Assembly (NCBI GenBank): GCA_003313425.1
Contig: NHZP01000001.1
Location: 2,232,001-2,296,000, forward strand
DNA: 64,000 nt
Direction of reading: 5' to 3'
Source: Pseudopyrenochaeta lycopersici
Taxonomy: Eukaryota > Ascomycota > Dothideomycetes > Pleosporales > Pseudopyrenochaetaceae
Below, piece after piece: positions 43,086 through 54,814 of the stretch. The notes beneath the pieces were generated by a model. That model was not told where the DNA came from. It did not search any database and saw only the letters and a program-made list of their open reading frames with translations. Every line of letters begins with the position of its first letter. The first letter of the stretch is position 1. The translations under genes and the position numbers were made by a program.

Positions 43086-43605
43086 GCCGCAGAACATGGC
43101 GAGGTCATCATATGGGATGCTTCTTCGGGCAGGGCTCTGCAAAAGCTCCAATTAGATCATGAACGAGTTACAAACACGGCTGTCTTAAAACACCGGAAGC
43201 ATCTCACGATGGTAACAGCACTAAACATGGTTGCAATTCAGGATAATGATTCTGGCACCGTCTTGCAGAAATTGGGGATTGACAAGAATCTACGAGACCT
43301 CTCCTTGTCTGATGAGGAAACATATCTCAAAACTGACAAGGGGATCTTTTATACTGCACACCTATCTTCGGGCATAGTTTCTCTTCAGCAAGACTCCTCT
43401 GGCGGTAGATTTGTCAAGGACGAGTGGATAGGTTGGCTTAGGGAAAAATCAGGTCTGGCTCCCTTCCGAGTATCGGGCAAGCTGTGTAGCCATTTGTGGA
43501 AGTGTTGCTGGTAGAGGGCATGCATCTGGTCATGTATGTATATTGGAGTTTACGGTTTGATACCCTTTGATGTATTATTCCCTTCTGAATTCTCTCGATG
43601 AGCAA

Positions 43606-44728
43606 TCAAACCTCACAGGCTTCAACTCTGAACATGCTCTCTACAATTGGGCTATTCTCTCCATACTCTTGAATCGCTCCTTTAATTGCATCTTCCACGC
43701 TCATCAGCTTCACACCCACAGTTTCATTCTCCACCAAATGACTGAAATCGTTCCCACTATCTTCCTCATAAAACTGATTACTTACGACCAAACCTTTCAC
43801 CGCCTTTGCCAACTCCCCTCGCTCTAGCGCAATTCTCGCGTGCTGATTGATTTTCTTCACGTCCACTTGGTCGACAGTGAATTTTGCATCGAGAACAGAT
43901 TCGAGGGTACTGAGGAGGATATTTTGCGTGAGTTGGTTCTTAGGGAAGGGACAGATATAGATTGGGCGATTGAGCACTGCATCTGGATTACAGAGCATAT
44001 TCACAGCGGCCAGGGCGATGGTGGGTAAGGGTGTCCAGCAAAGAGGGTTTTGGCCTGTGCCGTAGATGCGCGCGTGGCGGTTGGAAATGTCAAAGCCTGC
44101 TGGGCCTTTCATAAGCCCTGGAAAACAATCAGATACAATTCAAAGGTATTGGCCAATGAGTGCTTTGAGAGAAAGTCTCCTCTTCGAATCATTGCCACTT
44201 ACACATGTCGAAGAACGGGCCGCCATTAAGACTGGTCCACCCAATCTTCCCATCCAAGCTAAGCTGTTCTAAATAAGCCCGGATTCTGAACTTTGCGCCG
44301 ATAATTGACTCTGGCAATCTTTTGAACTGCTCGCTGGTCACGTGTCCCACGAATTCATTTGCGAAGAAGAACTTTACACCCGCTGCTACGGCCGCATCAA
44401 TGATCAGCTTGGAAGGCTCGTAGTGCGTGGCGCCCCCAGTAATACAGTTCACAACCACATCGTGGCCAGCAAACACTTCTTTCAGCGAGGAATGCGATGT
44501 GTAGTCCACGGTCTTGTGGGTGATATTGGAGTTGGTTGGTGAGGTGTAAATCGAGTTCGCACGGGTTATGGCCGTGATGGTGAAGCGCAGGTCGTCTTTG
44601 AGGATTTTTTTGATGATAGCGGTGCCGACATTTCCTCCAGGCTAGATCAAAACGTCAGCAAGTGCTGTTTTGTCACTTGGAGAAGCACAACGACGCACTC
44701 CAAGAATGGCAATATTCTTCAACTCCAT
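43606..44728 (-). CDS. NmrA-like / isoflavone reductase-like NAD(P)-binding protein
   Basis: Exons 44728-44699, 44641-44203 and 44117-43606, with introns of 57 and 85 bp, give 326 residues. The first exon is just 30 nt; across the splice it forms the dinucleotide-binding motif NIAILGPGGNVGTAI. Next come DYTSHSSLKEVFAGHDVVVNCI, the FFANEFVGHVTSEQF segment typical of the NmrA/PCBER group, and NGGPFFDMWL. The family is an atypical short-chain reductase with a Rossmann fold; members either reduce aromatic compounds or sense NADP. No pathway can be named. Its 3' end lies 90 bp from the remains of the WD40 pseudogene. Confidence 0.9.
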
Positions 44729-45711
44729 CTTATAATACAATTTAGCAAGTTCACCTGTTATTATGCTAATAGATTGAGAACCTCAGGATCGTTAGAATGA
44801 GGATGTGATGGTTTTAAGAGGATAATAGCAGTGTTCTATATCTTTATGCTTGCAACAAACGTCTCAATTTCACGCAGGGCTGAGCTAATCATCGGCGCAT
44901 ATTCTTTACCGAAACCCATCAGGCATACCATGAATTTATCCAGGTAGTAGGCAGCGATTCAGATACTCTCTGCTGCCTTGCTGCCTAGATTTGTAAGGAA
45001 GAGGATTGGTACGCGCTATCATGCCTAACCGCTCAGGGAGCAATGTAAGTCGGGCTCGGCGCGGATATGACTCCGAGCCGCCAAGGAGAATGACCCTTGC
45101 TGGTTCAGGTAGTGCGGAGAGAATGCGGGTTAGTTAGCTCACGTGCGCTCGTCGGCGTTTGAAAGATTGTTGTCGGCGTTTGGTGGCAGGCACTGGCAGT
45201 CGGTCTATGATGACAATTGATGGCTTCAAGCGGCTTTATCGCAGTCTGGTGAAAGACACCTCGTGCCGGTGCCATTAAAAAGCTTTGACTAACGTCACAT
45301 GCATTCAAGACAAACTTGTTCAACCATGAATTGTGTCGTGGCGGAGAAGAATTGCGTCAAGGCGATGGCGGGGCAGAATGTGTTGCATGGCGGGGTCGCA
45401 GCATCACAACTTTTGAAGCGTGCAAACGCATTGAGAAGGCGTGCATTTATTGAATGCAAGACATGAGAAGGGAGGATCTAGCCTGCTCTTTTGTCGAGGA
45501 AAATTTCCACGCTTGAGAGCTCCCCGTGGAAGCAAGTTCGGCGCTAGATAGACCGGTTGGAGGAGCTCCGCAGGTGGGTAGGAATAAAAGGGTACCAAAT
45601 GCCGCCGCAACTGACGCGACAATTTCGCCCATTCTTCGCTTTCCTCACTCCCTAAAAGAATCCTGCTTCTCCAATACTTGTCTCTGTATCTTCCCGCGCA
45701 CAGTATCCACA
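44729..45711. other. Intergenic region between divergent NmrA-like and hydroxyacid dehydrogenase genes
   Basis: About 980 bp. No supported exon; short open frames such as 45404-45712 (minus) lack features. The last 200 bp is a pyrimidine-rich leader and promoter of the next gene. Confidence 0.5.
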
Positions 45712-46768
45712 ATGTCGCAAAGAGCAGCTCTCCTCATCGGCAAGCTTGCGCACGCTCAAAAGGAGTGGAAGGAGACGGCACAGGTTGCATCGAAGCTGCT
45801 TGAGTACCCGAGCGGCAACCGCGAAGACTTCCTCTCCAAATGCAAGAGTGGTGAATTCGACGGCGTTTATGCCCTCTACAGAAGCAACGACTCGAATCCG
45901 CTCACTGGAGATTTCAACGCAGAGCTTCTCGATGCTCTGCCGAAAAGCATAAAATATGTTTGCCACAATGGCGCCGGATACAATAACATTGATGTTGCAG
46001 CTTGCACCAAGAGAGGCATTTCGGTGTCGAGCACGCCGATCGCGGTTAATGACGCGACTGCGGATGTTGCGATTTGGCTCATGCTGGGCGCGCTTCGAAA
46101 CATTAAGCAGTCGTTCAATGCCGTCAATCAAGGTCAGTAATTTAATAGAATTATTTATTTACCTTTACTGACATTTAACAGGCAAATGGCGCGGAAACTT
46201 CTCGCTCGGCCACGACCCAAAGAACAAGACGCTTGGTATTCTCGGCATGGGAGGCATTGGCTCAGCGGTTGCGCACCGCGCGAAGGCCTTTGGCATGAGG
46301 ATTCAATACCACAACCGCAGCCAGCTACCCGCGAGCGAAGAGAATGGCGCAAAGTATGTGAGCTTCGAGGAATTACTGAAGTCATCGGATGTTCTCAGCT
46401 TGAACCTTGCGCTCAACCCCTCCACAACACATATTATCGGCAAGCCCCAATTCGATCAGATGAAGGATGGCGTCATCATTGTCAACACTGCACGAGGAGC
46501 TCTGATTGACGAGGCGGCGTTGGTCGATGCGCTGAAGAGCGGCAAGGTCTGGACGTGCGGACTCGATGTCTTTGAGGAGGAACCCAAGATTCACCCAGGA
46601 CTATTGGAGAGCGAGAACGCGGTCTTATTGCCTCATGTTGGAACGGCGACGTATGAGACGCAGCGCGATATGGAGATTTTGGTTTTGGATAACCTCAAGT
46701 CGGCTATCAAGAGCGATAAGCTGTTGACACAGGTGCCCGAGCAGAAGAAGGACAAGGCGAACATATGA
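45712..46768 (+). CDS. D-2-hydroxyacid dehydrogenase, glyoxylate reductase (GOR1) type
   Basis: Exons 45712-46132 and 46182-46768 with a 49-bp intron give 335 residues. The substrate-binding half has CHNGAGYNNIDVAACTKRGISVSSTP. The NAD(P) domain has LGILGMGGIGSAVAHRAKAFG. The catalytic set is complete: Arg245 (TARGALID), Glu274 (DVFEEEP) and His292 (LLPHVGTAT). The enzyme should reduce glyoxylate or hydroxypyruvate-like 2-oxo acids with NAD(P)H, as yeast Gor1 does; the exact substrate cannot be read from the sequence. The start ATG follows a CT-rich leader and sits at the expected N-terminus. Confidence 0.94.
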
Positions 46769-47608
46769 TCAGTTAGAGTGGGGTGATGAGTGAATGTTTC
46801 TTTTCGGCTTTTGAAGAGTTGTACATAGACGTATGAAATACATGTCGGAAACTTTATTTTACTACAGCCTACTTCTATCGCCGACGCATGTGAAAGCACG
46901 ATTGTTTGAGTGTGGAGAGAATCTGGGGTCGGCCTTTGACCTCGCGGTGCAAATGGGAGGCAAAAACATGTCACGGCTGGTTCGACAAAGCATCGGCGTC
47001 TGCTGTAGCGATGTTGAGCGAAGGATGAATCATCAATGTGCACATGTTGGCATGTGCATGACACAAGGATTTGGCCGGGAATGAACCACGGCTGCCACCG
47101 AACGGGCGCGAATGGAGCGCCTCCTCGCTAAGCAACGCCCAGCGCAACCCAAGCATCATGCTCTCCGACGGCTTAAGCAAAACTCGCCAGATGCCGTCTT
47201 CCACCAGCCCAAGACTATTGTGAATCATCCCATCAACCCACGCCGGCAAACTCACATAGCATGAATACTCTTCTGCACTTGTTATCGGCACGCGGCGTTT
47301 GAATGGAGGAACAATTGCTCGCTGCACCAGTGGCCCACATGGTTGAGTTCTCCACTGGGGTCCCCACGTCATCGCGTTAAGCTGTGCCGACACCCTAGCT
47401 GTCCGTGATCTGGACGGTTTTTGATCAGCTATCCGAGGGCTCGGATCGTGCGATATAAAAAGTTTATCTTGCCCCCTCATTGTTTTCGAAGATCAGCGCA
47501 CAAGGTTTCCCAGCCTCTACCCTGCGGTATTGTCCTTTGCACTGTCTGTTTCTCGCCGGAGACACTTTTACCAACTACTTCGCAATCACGTCTTTGGAGT
47601 TTGCAGCT
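46769..47608. other. Intergenic region upstream of the sugar transporter
   Basis: About 840 bp. A 169-codon open frame exists on the minus strand (46971-47480) with an ATG, but it has no recognisable motif and overlaps the transporter promoter. I do not call it. Confidence 0.45.
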
Positions 47609-49552
47609 ATGGCGAAGTTTGATTTTCCGGCAGTATGGAGGGATATCAAGGAATATAGGAAAGCCTATATTCTCACTGCTGTCGCTTCTTTTGGCGGGTA
47701 AGTTTTCACTTTTTGAACTACCCCATGGTCTTCACGCCAGACACACGTGCAAATCCGCCTTAGTGGCGATGCGTTCACCGGCGCGAGATCAAGTTCCATA
47801 TTCTGGGGCCTACGCTGACTGTGTTTAGCATGCTGTTCGGTTGGGACACTGGTTTGATTGGAGGTATGTTTGATCATTTGGACAATCTTTAGTAGTATTG
47901 TGGCTAACTGTAATCTAAGGTGTTCTGACAATGGACTCCTTTCAACACTCCTTCGATCTAGACGCAAAGAGCCCCGAGTTCGCCAATTTACAGGGCAACA
48001 TCGTCTCTGTTCTCCAGGCCGGATGTTTCTTCGGCGCACTTGCCTCCTTCTACGTTAGCGACACCTTTGGCCGAAAATGGGCTCTCATCATCGCCGATAT
48101 CATCTTCATCATTGGCTCGCTCGTGCAGACTCTTTGCGCTATTGGCACGACCAGCCTGACCCAGCTTTATATTGGGCGTGTTATTGGAGGATTCGGCGTC
48201 GGATTGATTTCTGCGGTCGTACCCACATACATTGGAGAAAACGCGCCAAAGGAGATTCGAGGACGATGCATCGGCTGTATGGTGAGTTGTGAAGTCATTG
48301 TAGTCGCGGAGGAAAGCTAACAGGCAAAGCAACTCTTCAATGTCACAGGTATCTGTTTGTCATTCTTCGTCAATTACGGCATCAATCTCGATATCACGGA
48401 CCCTACCAACTCAGCGAAGTGGCGAGTTCCATTTGCCCTCCAAATGCTTCCAGGTGTTTTGCTGTTCGTCGGCATTATCTTCCAGAATGAAAGTCCCCGA
48501 TGGCTCGTTGAGAAGAACCGTATCCAGGAGGCTGCCAAGGCGCTGGCCAACGTTCGCGGCAAGCCCATTGAAGACGCAGAGGTCATTCAGGAACTCGACG
48601 AGATCATTGCCGACTTCAACGGCCACGAGAAGCTTCCACTGATGGCTCAGCTCAAGGCGGCGTGCTCAGGCAAGCGCATGGTCTATCGTTCTTCTTTTGT
48701 TGTTCTTCTCATGTTCTGGCAACAATGGACGGGTACAAACTCGATCAACTACTACGCGCCACAAATCTTCAAGCAGATTGGACTCACGGGAGGATCATCT
48801 GGATTGTTTGCGACTGGTGTTTATGGAATCGTCAAGATCGTGGTGACAGCGATTGGATTGATGGCCTTTACAGAACAGCTCGGCCGCAAGGTATGTTGCA
48901 GAGTATCAATAGGCGTTGGAGTAAGCTAATGCTTCGCAGTGGTCTCTTATCATTGGCTCAATTGGACAGGCTTTTGCCATGTTCTACATTGGAATTAACA
49001 TGGCAGTGCACCCGCCTACGGGTGAGCTGGATGGCAACTCGATCTTTGCTATCATATGCGTCTATCTTTTCGTCATGTTCTATTCCTTCGGTAAGTCTAG
49101 TGCTCATTTACGCCCCAAATTGAAGCTAACAATTGTTAGGCTGGGGACCCACGCCATTCATCCTGAGCTCGGAGTGCAGTCCTAACCATGTTCGATCTCT
49201 TCTCATGGCAGCGGCGCTGATGACGCAGTGGCTGTTTAACTTTGTCATTGCGAAGATTACTCCTCTGATGCTCGCGCACATTACATACGGTACCTTCCTG
49301 CTGTTTGGTGCCATGTGTATTGTGATGGGCATATGGACAATCTTTTGCGTGCCAGAGACCAAGGGGGTGCAGCTCGAGTCTATCGGCGAGCTGTTTGAGG
49401 GAAATATCATCAAGGGCTGCATCCAGGATACCATTCCCCGCAATTCCCGAGCGAAGAAGCTGAGGAACCACCACCTGACCGATGATGTGGACTCTGTAGA
49501 TGGGGATAGGAGCAAGAAGCGTGCGCGAGTCGAGCAGATCGAAGACGTGTAA
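47609..49552 (+). CDS. MFS sugar transporter
   Basis: Six exons, 47609-47697, 47829-47863, 47920-48281, 48330-48890, 48940-49090 and 49140-49552, give 536 residues with about 12 transmembrane helices. Sugar porter marks are present: MLFGWDTGLIGG in helix 1, DTFGRKWAL after helix 2, GRVIGGFGVGLISAVVPTYIGENAPKEIRGR, ESPRWL before the central loop, QQWTGTNSINYYAP in helix 7, and the end of helix 12 with VPETKGVQLESI. Exon 2 is only 35 nt. At exon 4 two acceptors (48323 or 48329) both keep the frame; the second is better spaced from the branch point. It probably imports a hexose or related sugar (or quinate) at the plasma membrane. Confidence 0.94.
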
Positions 49553-50768
49553 ATGCAGCTCATGCGCAAGTGGGCGAAAAGAGAGACGGCGTGCGCCCCA
49601 TAATAGCGCCGAGGGAATTGTGAGGAGGAAGAGTCGATTAAGATAGGTGGATAGCTTATTGATACCAATGTTTTGCCATGACACTTGTTCATTTCGTCGT
49701 CAATCGCCATGACACGAGCATTACCTCGTCTATCGCCACAACCCCGACAGGCGATCACTGCTCTTCTCCGAACCCAATGCAGCACGATCAGTACGACGTG
49801 TTCTTTTCACGAAGATCGTGTGCGAAAACGACTGCGGATTCGGGCCGGGTAGCATTTTCGCAGCAGACGAGTCACGAGGTAAGGCATTCCCGGGCGGCGA
49901 GTTGGGCTTGTCACAGGGCTATCCCACCCAAAAGGGGCAGATTGGGCAGCGGAGGGAGAGTGTATCAGCTAGAGGGCGGGGCGACGTTGGCTTTTTGACA
50001 ACCGGTGTGTATGCAGCTAAGCAGCATTGCCGTCGGTCTAGCACGGCGTTAGCGAGAGAGTGAAGCGTGCGGCAGCGTGCAGGACCCTTTGGTGCGACGA
50101 GACAGGCGCGTGCTGCAGTTTTGGTGGGTGGCGCCTTCCGTGCAGCAGCAGAACGGTCAGCCCAGTCCCGCCGCCGCCATGTCATAGTGCTGATCTTGAC
50201 CCTCTCTGCGCCGCCCTCGACGGCCGGTGGGCGCTCTGCGCACACAGTCGCCAGAACCTCACAAACCTCTCCTGCCTGTCCAGCGCTCCCTATTCTTATA
50301 GTCCAACTGGCCGAGCGAAGCGCCAGCACCTGCGTCGAGCCCCTCTGTCTCTGCACCCTGGGCGGGAATCTTCATCGACGTGCCCCACGTCATCGCCGCC
50401 CGCGATCCCCCTCCGCTGCCGTGCCATCTCGCTGCTGGGCTCTCCCGGTGGGCGACTGCAAACATCACGTTGAAAGTCCACAGCCTCGAGCCCTGCCCCC
50501 TGTCGTGTAACGGCGTCACCACTCCGTTACAGAAACCTTGGGCCGCTTTCGCGAATCCTGCTACCATCGGGCAGCCGGTTCCTGCTCTACCACCCTGGCA
50601 TCGCCGAGCTAACTTGCTTGCACACGGCACCCGCCGCCAGTGACCATATACCAACACCATGTACGTCCACTTGCGCCATTGCCCTTTGCCAGACCCCCTT
50701 TTTGCTCCGTTTTCGTTTGTCCTCTCTGCTCCCTGCCGCCCCCTTCGACTCTTCACCGGCTGACAGTC
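49553..50768. other. GC-rich intergenic region with a likely 5' leader intron
   Basis: About 1.2 kb, clearly more GC-rich than the rest of the window. The right part is the leader of the next gene. A GTACGT donor at 50661 and a CTGACAG acceptor ending at 50766 suggest an intron in the leader just before the ATG at 50769. Confidence 0.5.
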
Positions 50769-53561
50769 ATGTTGGGCAGCGTCCTCGCCGTTCCCTCTCA
50801 GCCGCCTGGCCTGCGGAGAAACACTTATACCGGCGGCGGAAACCCCCCTCTGCCTCCTCGACGTCACTCGCTAACCACCACGCCCGCTGCACAGACGGCC
50901 CCTCTCCAGCTCAAGTCAGTGACGCTCTCGGGCGGCATGGAGTCAAGATACAATCGCCCCTCCTCGCCGCGCGGCCGCTACACAAATCCGGGGAGAGCGT
51001 CTACAGGCACTTTCGGAGATCCATACTACGATTCTTCCTACTATGTTCGCCCCAGCTCGCCAAGATCAAGCGTCGATCGCATTGGTGGAAGTAAACAGGC
51101 GTACTATGCCCCGAACAACTCATCAAGCTTGCGTACGAACAGCCTCAAGTATGACGCCTACACAGGTCGCCCGCGACGCAATACCAACGAGCACACTTCG
51201 AGGCCAAACGTCAGCTCTCTGACCTCTCTGCCGATCCGTACCCTTTACACACCCCACAGTCACCTTGACAGTCCATCGAGCCCCCTGTCGCAATCATGGG
51301 ACAAGAGGGGCGATACCTACATCACCCCGGGGCCCTCACGGCGGGAGCACAAAAAGGTCTATAGCGTCGACGATACCAGCCACAAGACACAACTAGTTGC
51401 TGAAAGGGACTTGATCGAGCCGCCGCGTCATCGAGACAGTGTCGATCGAGGGTACAGCCTTACGAGCGGTGGCCGTAGTTACCACAATAGCAGCAAGCCC
51501 CCGCCCCGTCTCACCGATCTGGGCGACGATGGCTATTCATACACAGACCCCGCAAGCATGTACCGTGATACTGAGCCAGCCTGGCGGCGACAACGTGCTG
51601 GTAGCATGGAACGCGCCTCTCGTCCCACGAGCATGTTTATGGAACGCGGCCCACGCACTTCGGCTCGCGAACCTGGTCCACCACCGTCAACCCGCGGGTT
51701 TGATAAGATCAACAATGGCATTCCCAGGCCCCAAGGCAGGGCGCCATCTATCGAAAGGGCGCGAGATATACCAAAGTATGACCCTTACCCAGATGCCGGA
51801 CCTACTCGATCGTCGTCGACTCGTCAGCACGCTCCAGCAATTCATCAAGAGCCCCGAGAACATCGCCGGGACACATACCATGATGAATACGACCGACGAG
51901 ATCGAGAAGTTGAAAACAAACGGCACAGCACAGGTGGCCGCTTCGAAGACCGCGAGGTGGCCTCTCGTGGTTTTGGCATTGCCACTGGGACCGCTCCTCC
52001 CACTCATGAACATTATGCCCTAGACCGGCAGCCCATCTGGAATTCCCAAGACACTGTACGGTCAACGCCACAAGCACCTAACAGCCAGTACTACACGAGC
52101 GACCGTGCTAGTGCCCAAATGCCTGAGCCTCGTCTGCCCCGTGATCGCGATGTAGCTCCACCGCAAGACAGCTATGAAAAGCGTCCCCGAGAGCGGGAGA
52201 GTAGCCGACCGGAACCTAAGGGCTTCGTTCCTGCTGCTGCTGGTGCAGCGGCAGGTGTGGCGGCCACTTTGGGCGCCGCTGGCTACATGAAGGCTCGTGA
52301 CAAAGAACGAGAGCGTGAAGCGGAGCGGGATTCATCTGCAGAGCGTGAGCGAGAACGAGAACGAGAACGAGAGCGACGAAGGGAACACGATGAACGTGAT
52401 CGGCGTGATCGGGCACTTGACGAGCGACGCGATGATAGACGTGACAGGCGGCAAGAGGCTCTACCCCCTCCCCCTCCACCGCCCGCTGCCGCGGCTGCAC
52501 CAGTACCTGGGTATGCTCCACTCCGAGAAGACGACCGTAAATCACGTGAGCGTCGCCACCAAGATGATGAGCGGGAACGGTCCTCTCGAAAGGCCGCATC
52601 GTCTGAAGGTAGTGGCGACGAACGACCACGTCACTATGTTGACCGAGATGCCGAGCGAAGAAAGGAGCCAGCACCGAAAGAGGCTGCCCTTGACCCAGAT
52701 GAAGAGTACCGTCGTCGTGTTCAACAAGAAGCAGAGCGAAGCAGCCGTGCTCCTCGCGATCGAGACTACAGTGACTCTGATCGTGAGCAGGATCGGAGAC
52801 GACGCAAAGACGAGCGAGATAGGTCTCGTGGCCCTGATGACCGCTCTCGTGTCTCTGCGCCAAGTGCTAAGGAGCCTGCTAGCTCTCGTTACGATGAACG
52901 ATCTTCGAGTATATACGATGCCAATCTAGTTCAGGAGCCTGACTCATTCGAGGGCGCAATGGTCCCTGCTAGCAAGAGTGTACAGATTGTAACACCGCCA
53001 AAGGAAGCTGCACCTCCAGTCAAGGGCATCCTTCGCAAGCCTACTCAGAAATTCCCTGAGGATCCCGAACCAATACGCGAAGGTGTTGCACCTCACAAAG
53101 ACGCTCTAAAGGGCAAGGATATTCCGGTGGGAGCTCGATGGACGCGGATTGATCGCCGCCTTGTCAATCCTGAAGCACTTGAACAAGCCAAAGAACGCTT
53201 TGAGGAGCGTATGGACTGCGTCATCGTACTGCGCGTCTTGACAAAGCAAGAGATTCAAAAGTTGGCTGATCGGACGAGAAAGATCCGTGAGGCAAGAGGT
53301 GTGTCTGCCATGAATTCTGATTTATAAGCAGGACTAATCTGAGTAGAAGACGATGATCGTCGTGATCGAGGCGACCGAGACAGACGAAGCCATCGTAACT
53401 CCAGGGACGATAGAGACGATGAGGACTATGATCGAGATCGAGAACGACGACGCCGCTATGATGACGAAAGCGACTACGACGAACTGGACCGGGAGTACGA
53501 GCGCGAGCGGGACCGAGACCGTGAGCGAGACAGATCCAAGGTACTTGAGCCAGTGAGGTAA
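50769..53561 (+). CDS. Large disordered Arg/Asp/Glu-rich protein with conserved C-terminal (DUF8035-like) domain
   Basis: Exon 1 50769-53298 and exon 2 53347-53561, with a 48-bp intron (GTGTGT donor, GGACTAATC branch, GAGTAG acceptor), give 914 residues. The first 500 residues are low-complexity, rich in Ser, Pro, Arg and Tyr. A small Ala-rich hydrophobic stretch (AAAGAAAGVAATLGAAGYM) is followed by long RERERE/RDRRD runs and a poly-Pro/Ala tract. The only folded part is near the C-terminus: PVGARWTRIDRRLVNPEALEQAKERFEERMDCVIVLRVLTKQEIQKLADRTRKIR in two adjoining pieces, a domain I associate with DUF8035 of fungi. The second exon adds another acidic-basic tail. Function is unknown. The ATG at 50937 is an alternative start. 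Confidence 0.8.
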
Positions 53562-54814
53562 TAGAGTAAATGAGCTTTGCGTGCTGCCCATCACACAATG
53601 CTTCTCACCTCTCTTGGTCAGGCGTGAAGAGCAGAACGCAAAGGATATACTAGGTCGAGCACTAAATGCGAGGACCAAACGAAAAATCCAACATGGGAGA
53701 CGTCGTCACGTGCTGAGCCACACGATTTGTTTCGAGAAGTACAGAAGAAACACCCTGGCCAGCGAAGAAAACAAATATCAAAACAGTGATGTTCACAGTC
53801 ATGATGCTTGTTTCGAGCGGACACGTGAATATTCTATCACCTCCGTCCAAGGCGCCGTCGTCATCATGTAGCGCATCAGACCACACATTTCCAGCACAAC
53901 AACAATCAACGTTGGGCATTATAAACGGCGCAAATGAGAAGATCAGTCGCATTTACAGGGTTCTAGGTTGGCTCGAATGGATTGAGTGTACATTAGATGG
54001 GATGCGGCGCAGGGACACGGCATTTTGAACCGTTCCACAAAAACGAACAGAAGCCTACATAAATTCGGGCTTAGCTGGTTGAAACAGATACGTTGTTAGG
54101 GCTGGTGCCCATAAACCTCTTGATAGCCGTAAGATTTCTTATTCAATACTGGACTATGATTATTTGTGCGCTCAATACCCGAATGCTTCTTATACCTTTC
54201 ATGCTCTTCCTAATCCCTTCTCAGTCACAATATGTGTATAGACCCGCAGACTGCAATGCATAATTTGGGACATAGTTTGGCAGCGTATAGCCATAAAATA
54301 TCAAACTTGCGATAAAAGGCTTTTTTCCCAGAGCGAGCTGTCATTCTTAAAATACATTATTGCACGATCCAAAGTACGTCCTAATCGCGATCAATATATT
54401 GGCTGAGTAAATTTAGCGGCATGTCAATCAACGCTTATGATGCTGGTGTCGATCGTTCTGATGACGATGCCCTGACGATCACTTCCAACCACTGGGATTG
54501 CTTCCATTTGAATACCGTCCTTCTGGAACAATGGAGAGCGTATTCGATCGATAAGCGTGATCATTGGAGGTTCAAGCCACGTAGTGGACCCTGAGGAGGT
54601 GACAAGACGGGTTTCAACCTTGCAAAACAAAGGTGACGTCATAGTGAGTTAAGATTTATGGCCATGTGCGCATTTACATGTGAAGGTACAAGAGGAGAAC
54701 AGTACATAGGGGACGTGATTACTCGTACTCTTTGTGCATCTTTCCACTTGCGTATTCTCTTTGGCAGGCTTCGGCATCCTCTGTTACCAGCTACATTTTA
54801 CAATTGGAAGAACA
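53562..54814. other. Intergenic region
   Basis: About 1.25 kb. A 72-codon minus-strand frame (54424-54642) starts with ATG but has no recognisable family; nothing else is supported. The right end is the caleosin promoter. Confidence 0.5.

Larger units (their letters stand above)
38971..43514 (+). pseudogene. Decayed WD40-repeat gene (NLR/HET-E-like C-terminal region) split by a transposon
   Basis: From 38971 to 40145 about nine WD40 repeats can be read in changing frames: each has the unit FSPDGKQLAS...DG.IRLWD, with blocks near 38972, 39091, 39330, 39470, 39600, 39730, 39855, 39970 and 40105. In-frame stops break them, for example TGA near 39753 after HLVSA and TAG near 40006 after LASAN. 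The ninth repeat is cut at LASAA by the hAT element and resumes at 43086 with EHGEVIIWDASSG, running on to a stop at 43512-43514. High similarity among repeats is typical of fungal NACHT-WD40 incompatibility genes. I see no NACHT domain upstream. The gene is dead: frameshifts, stops and an insertion. Confidence 0.82.

Noticed and set aside
46971..47480. Minus-strand ATG frame of 169 codons
   Set aside because: Longest unexplained frame between the dehydrogenase and the sugar transporter, but composition is not protein-like and it overlaps a promoter.
54424..54642. Minus-strand ATG frame of 72 codons before caleosin
   Set aside because: No motif and no neighbouring exon could be joined to it.
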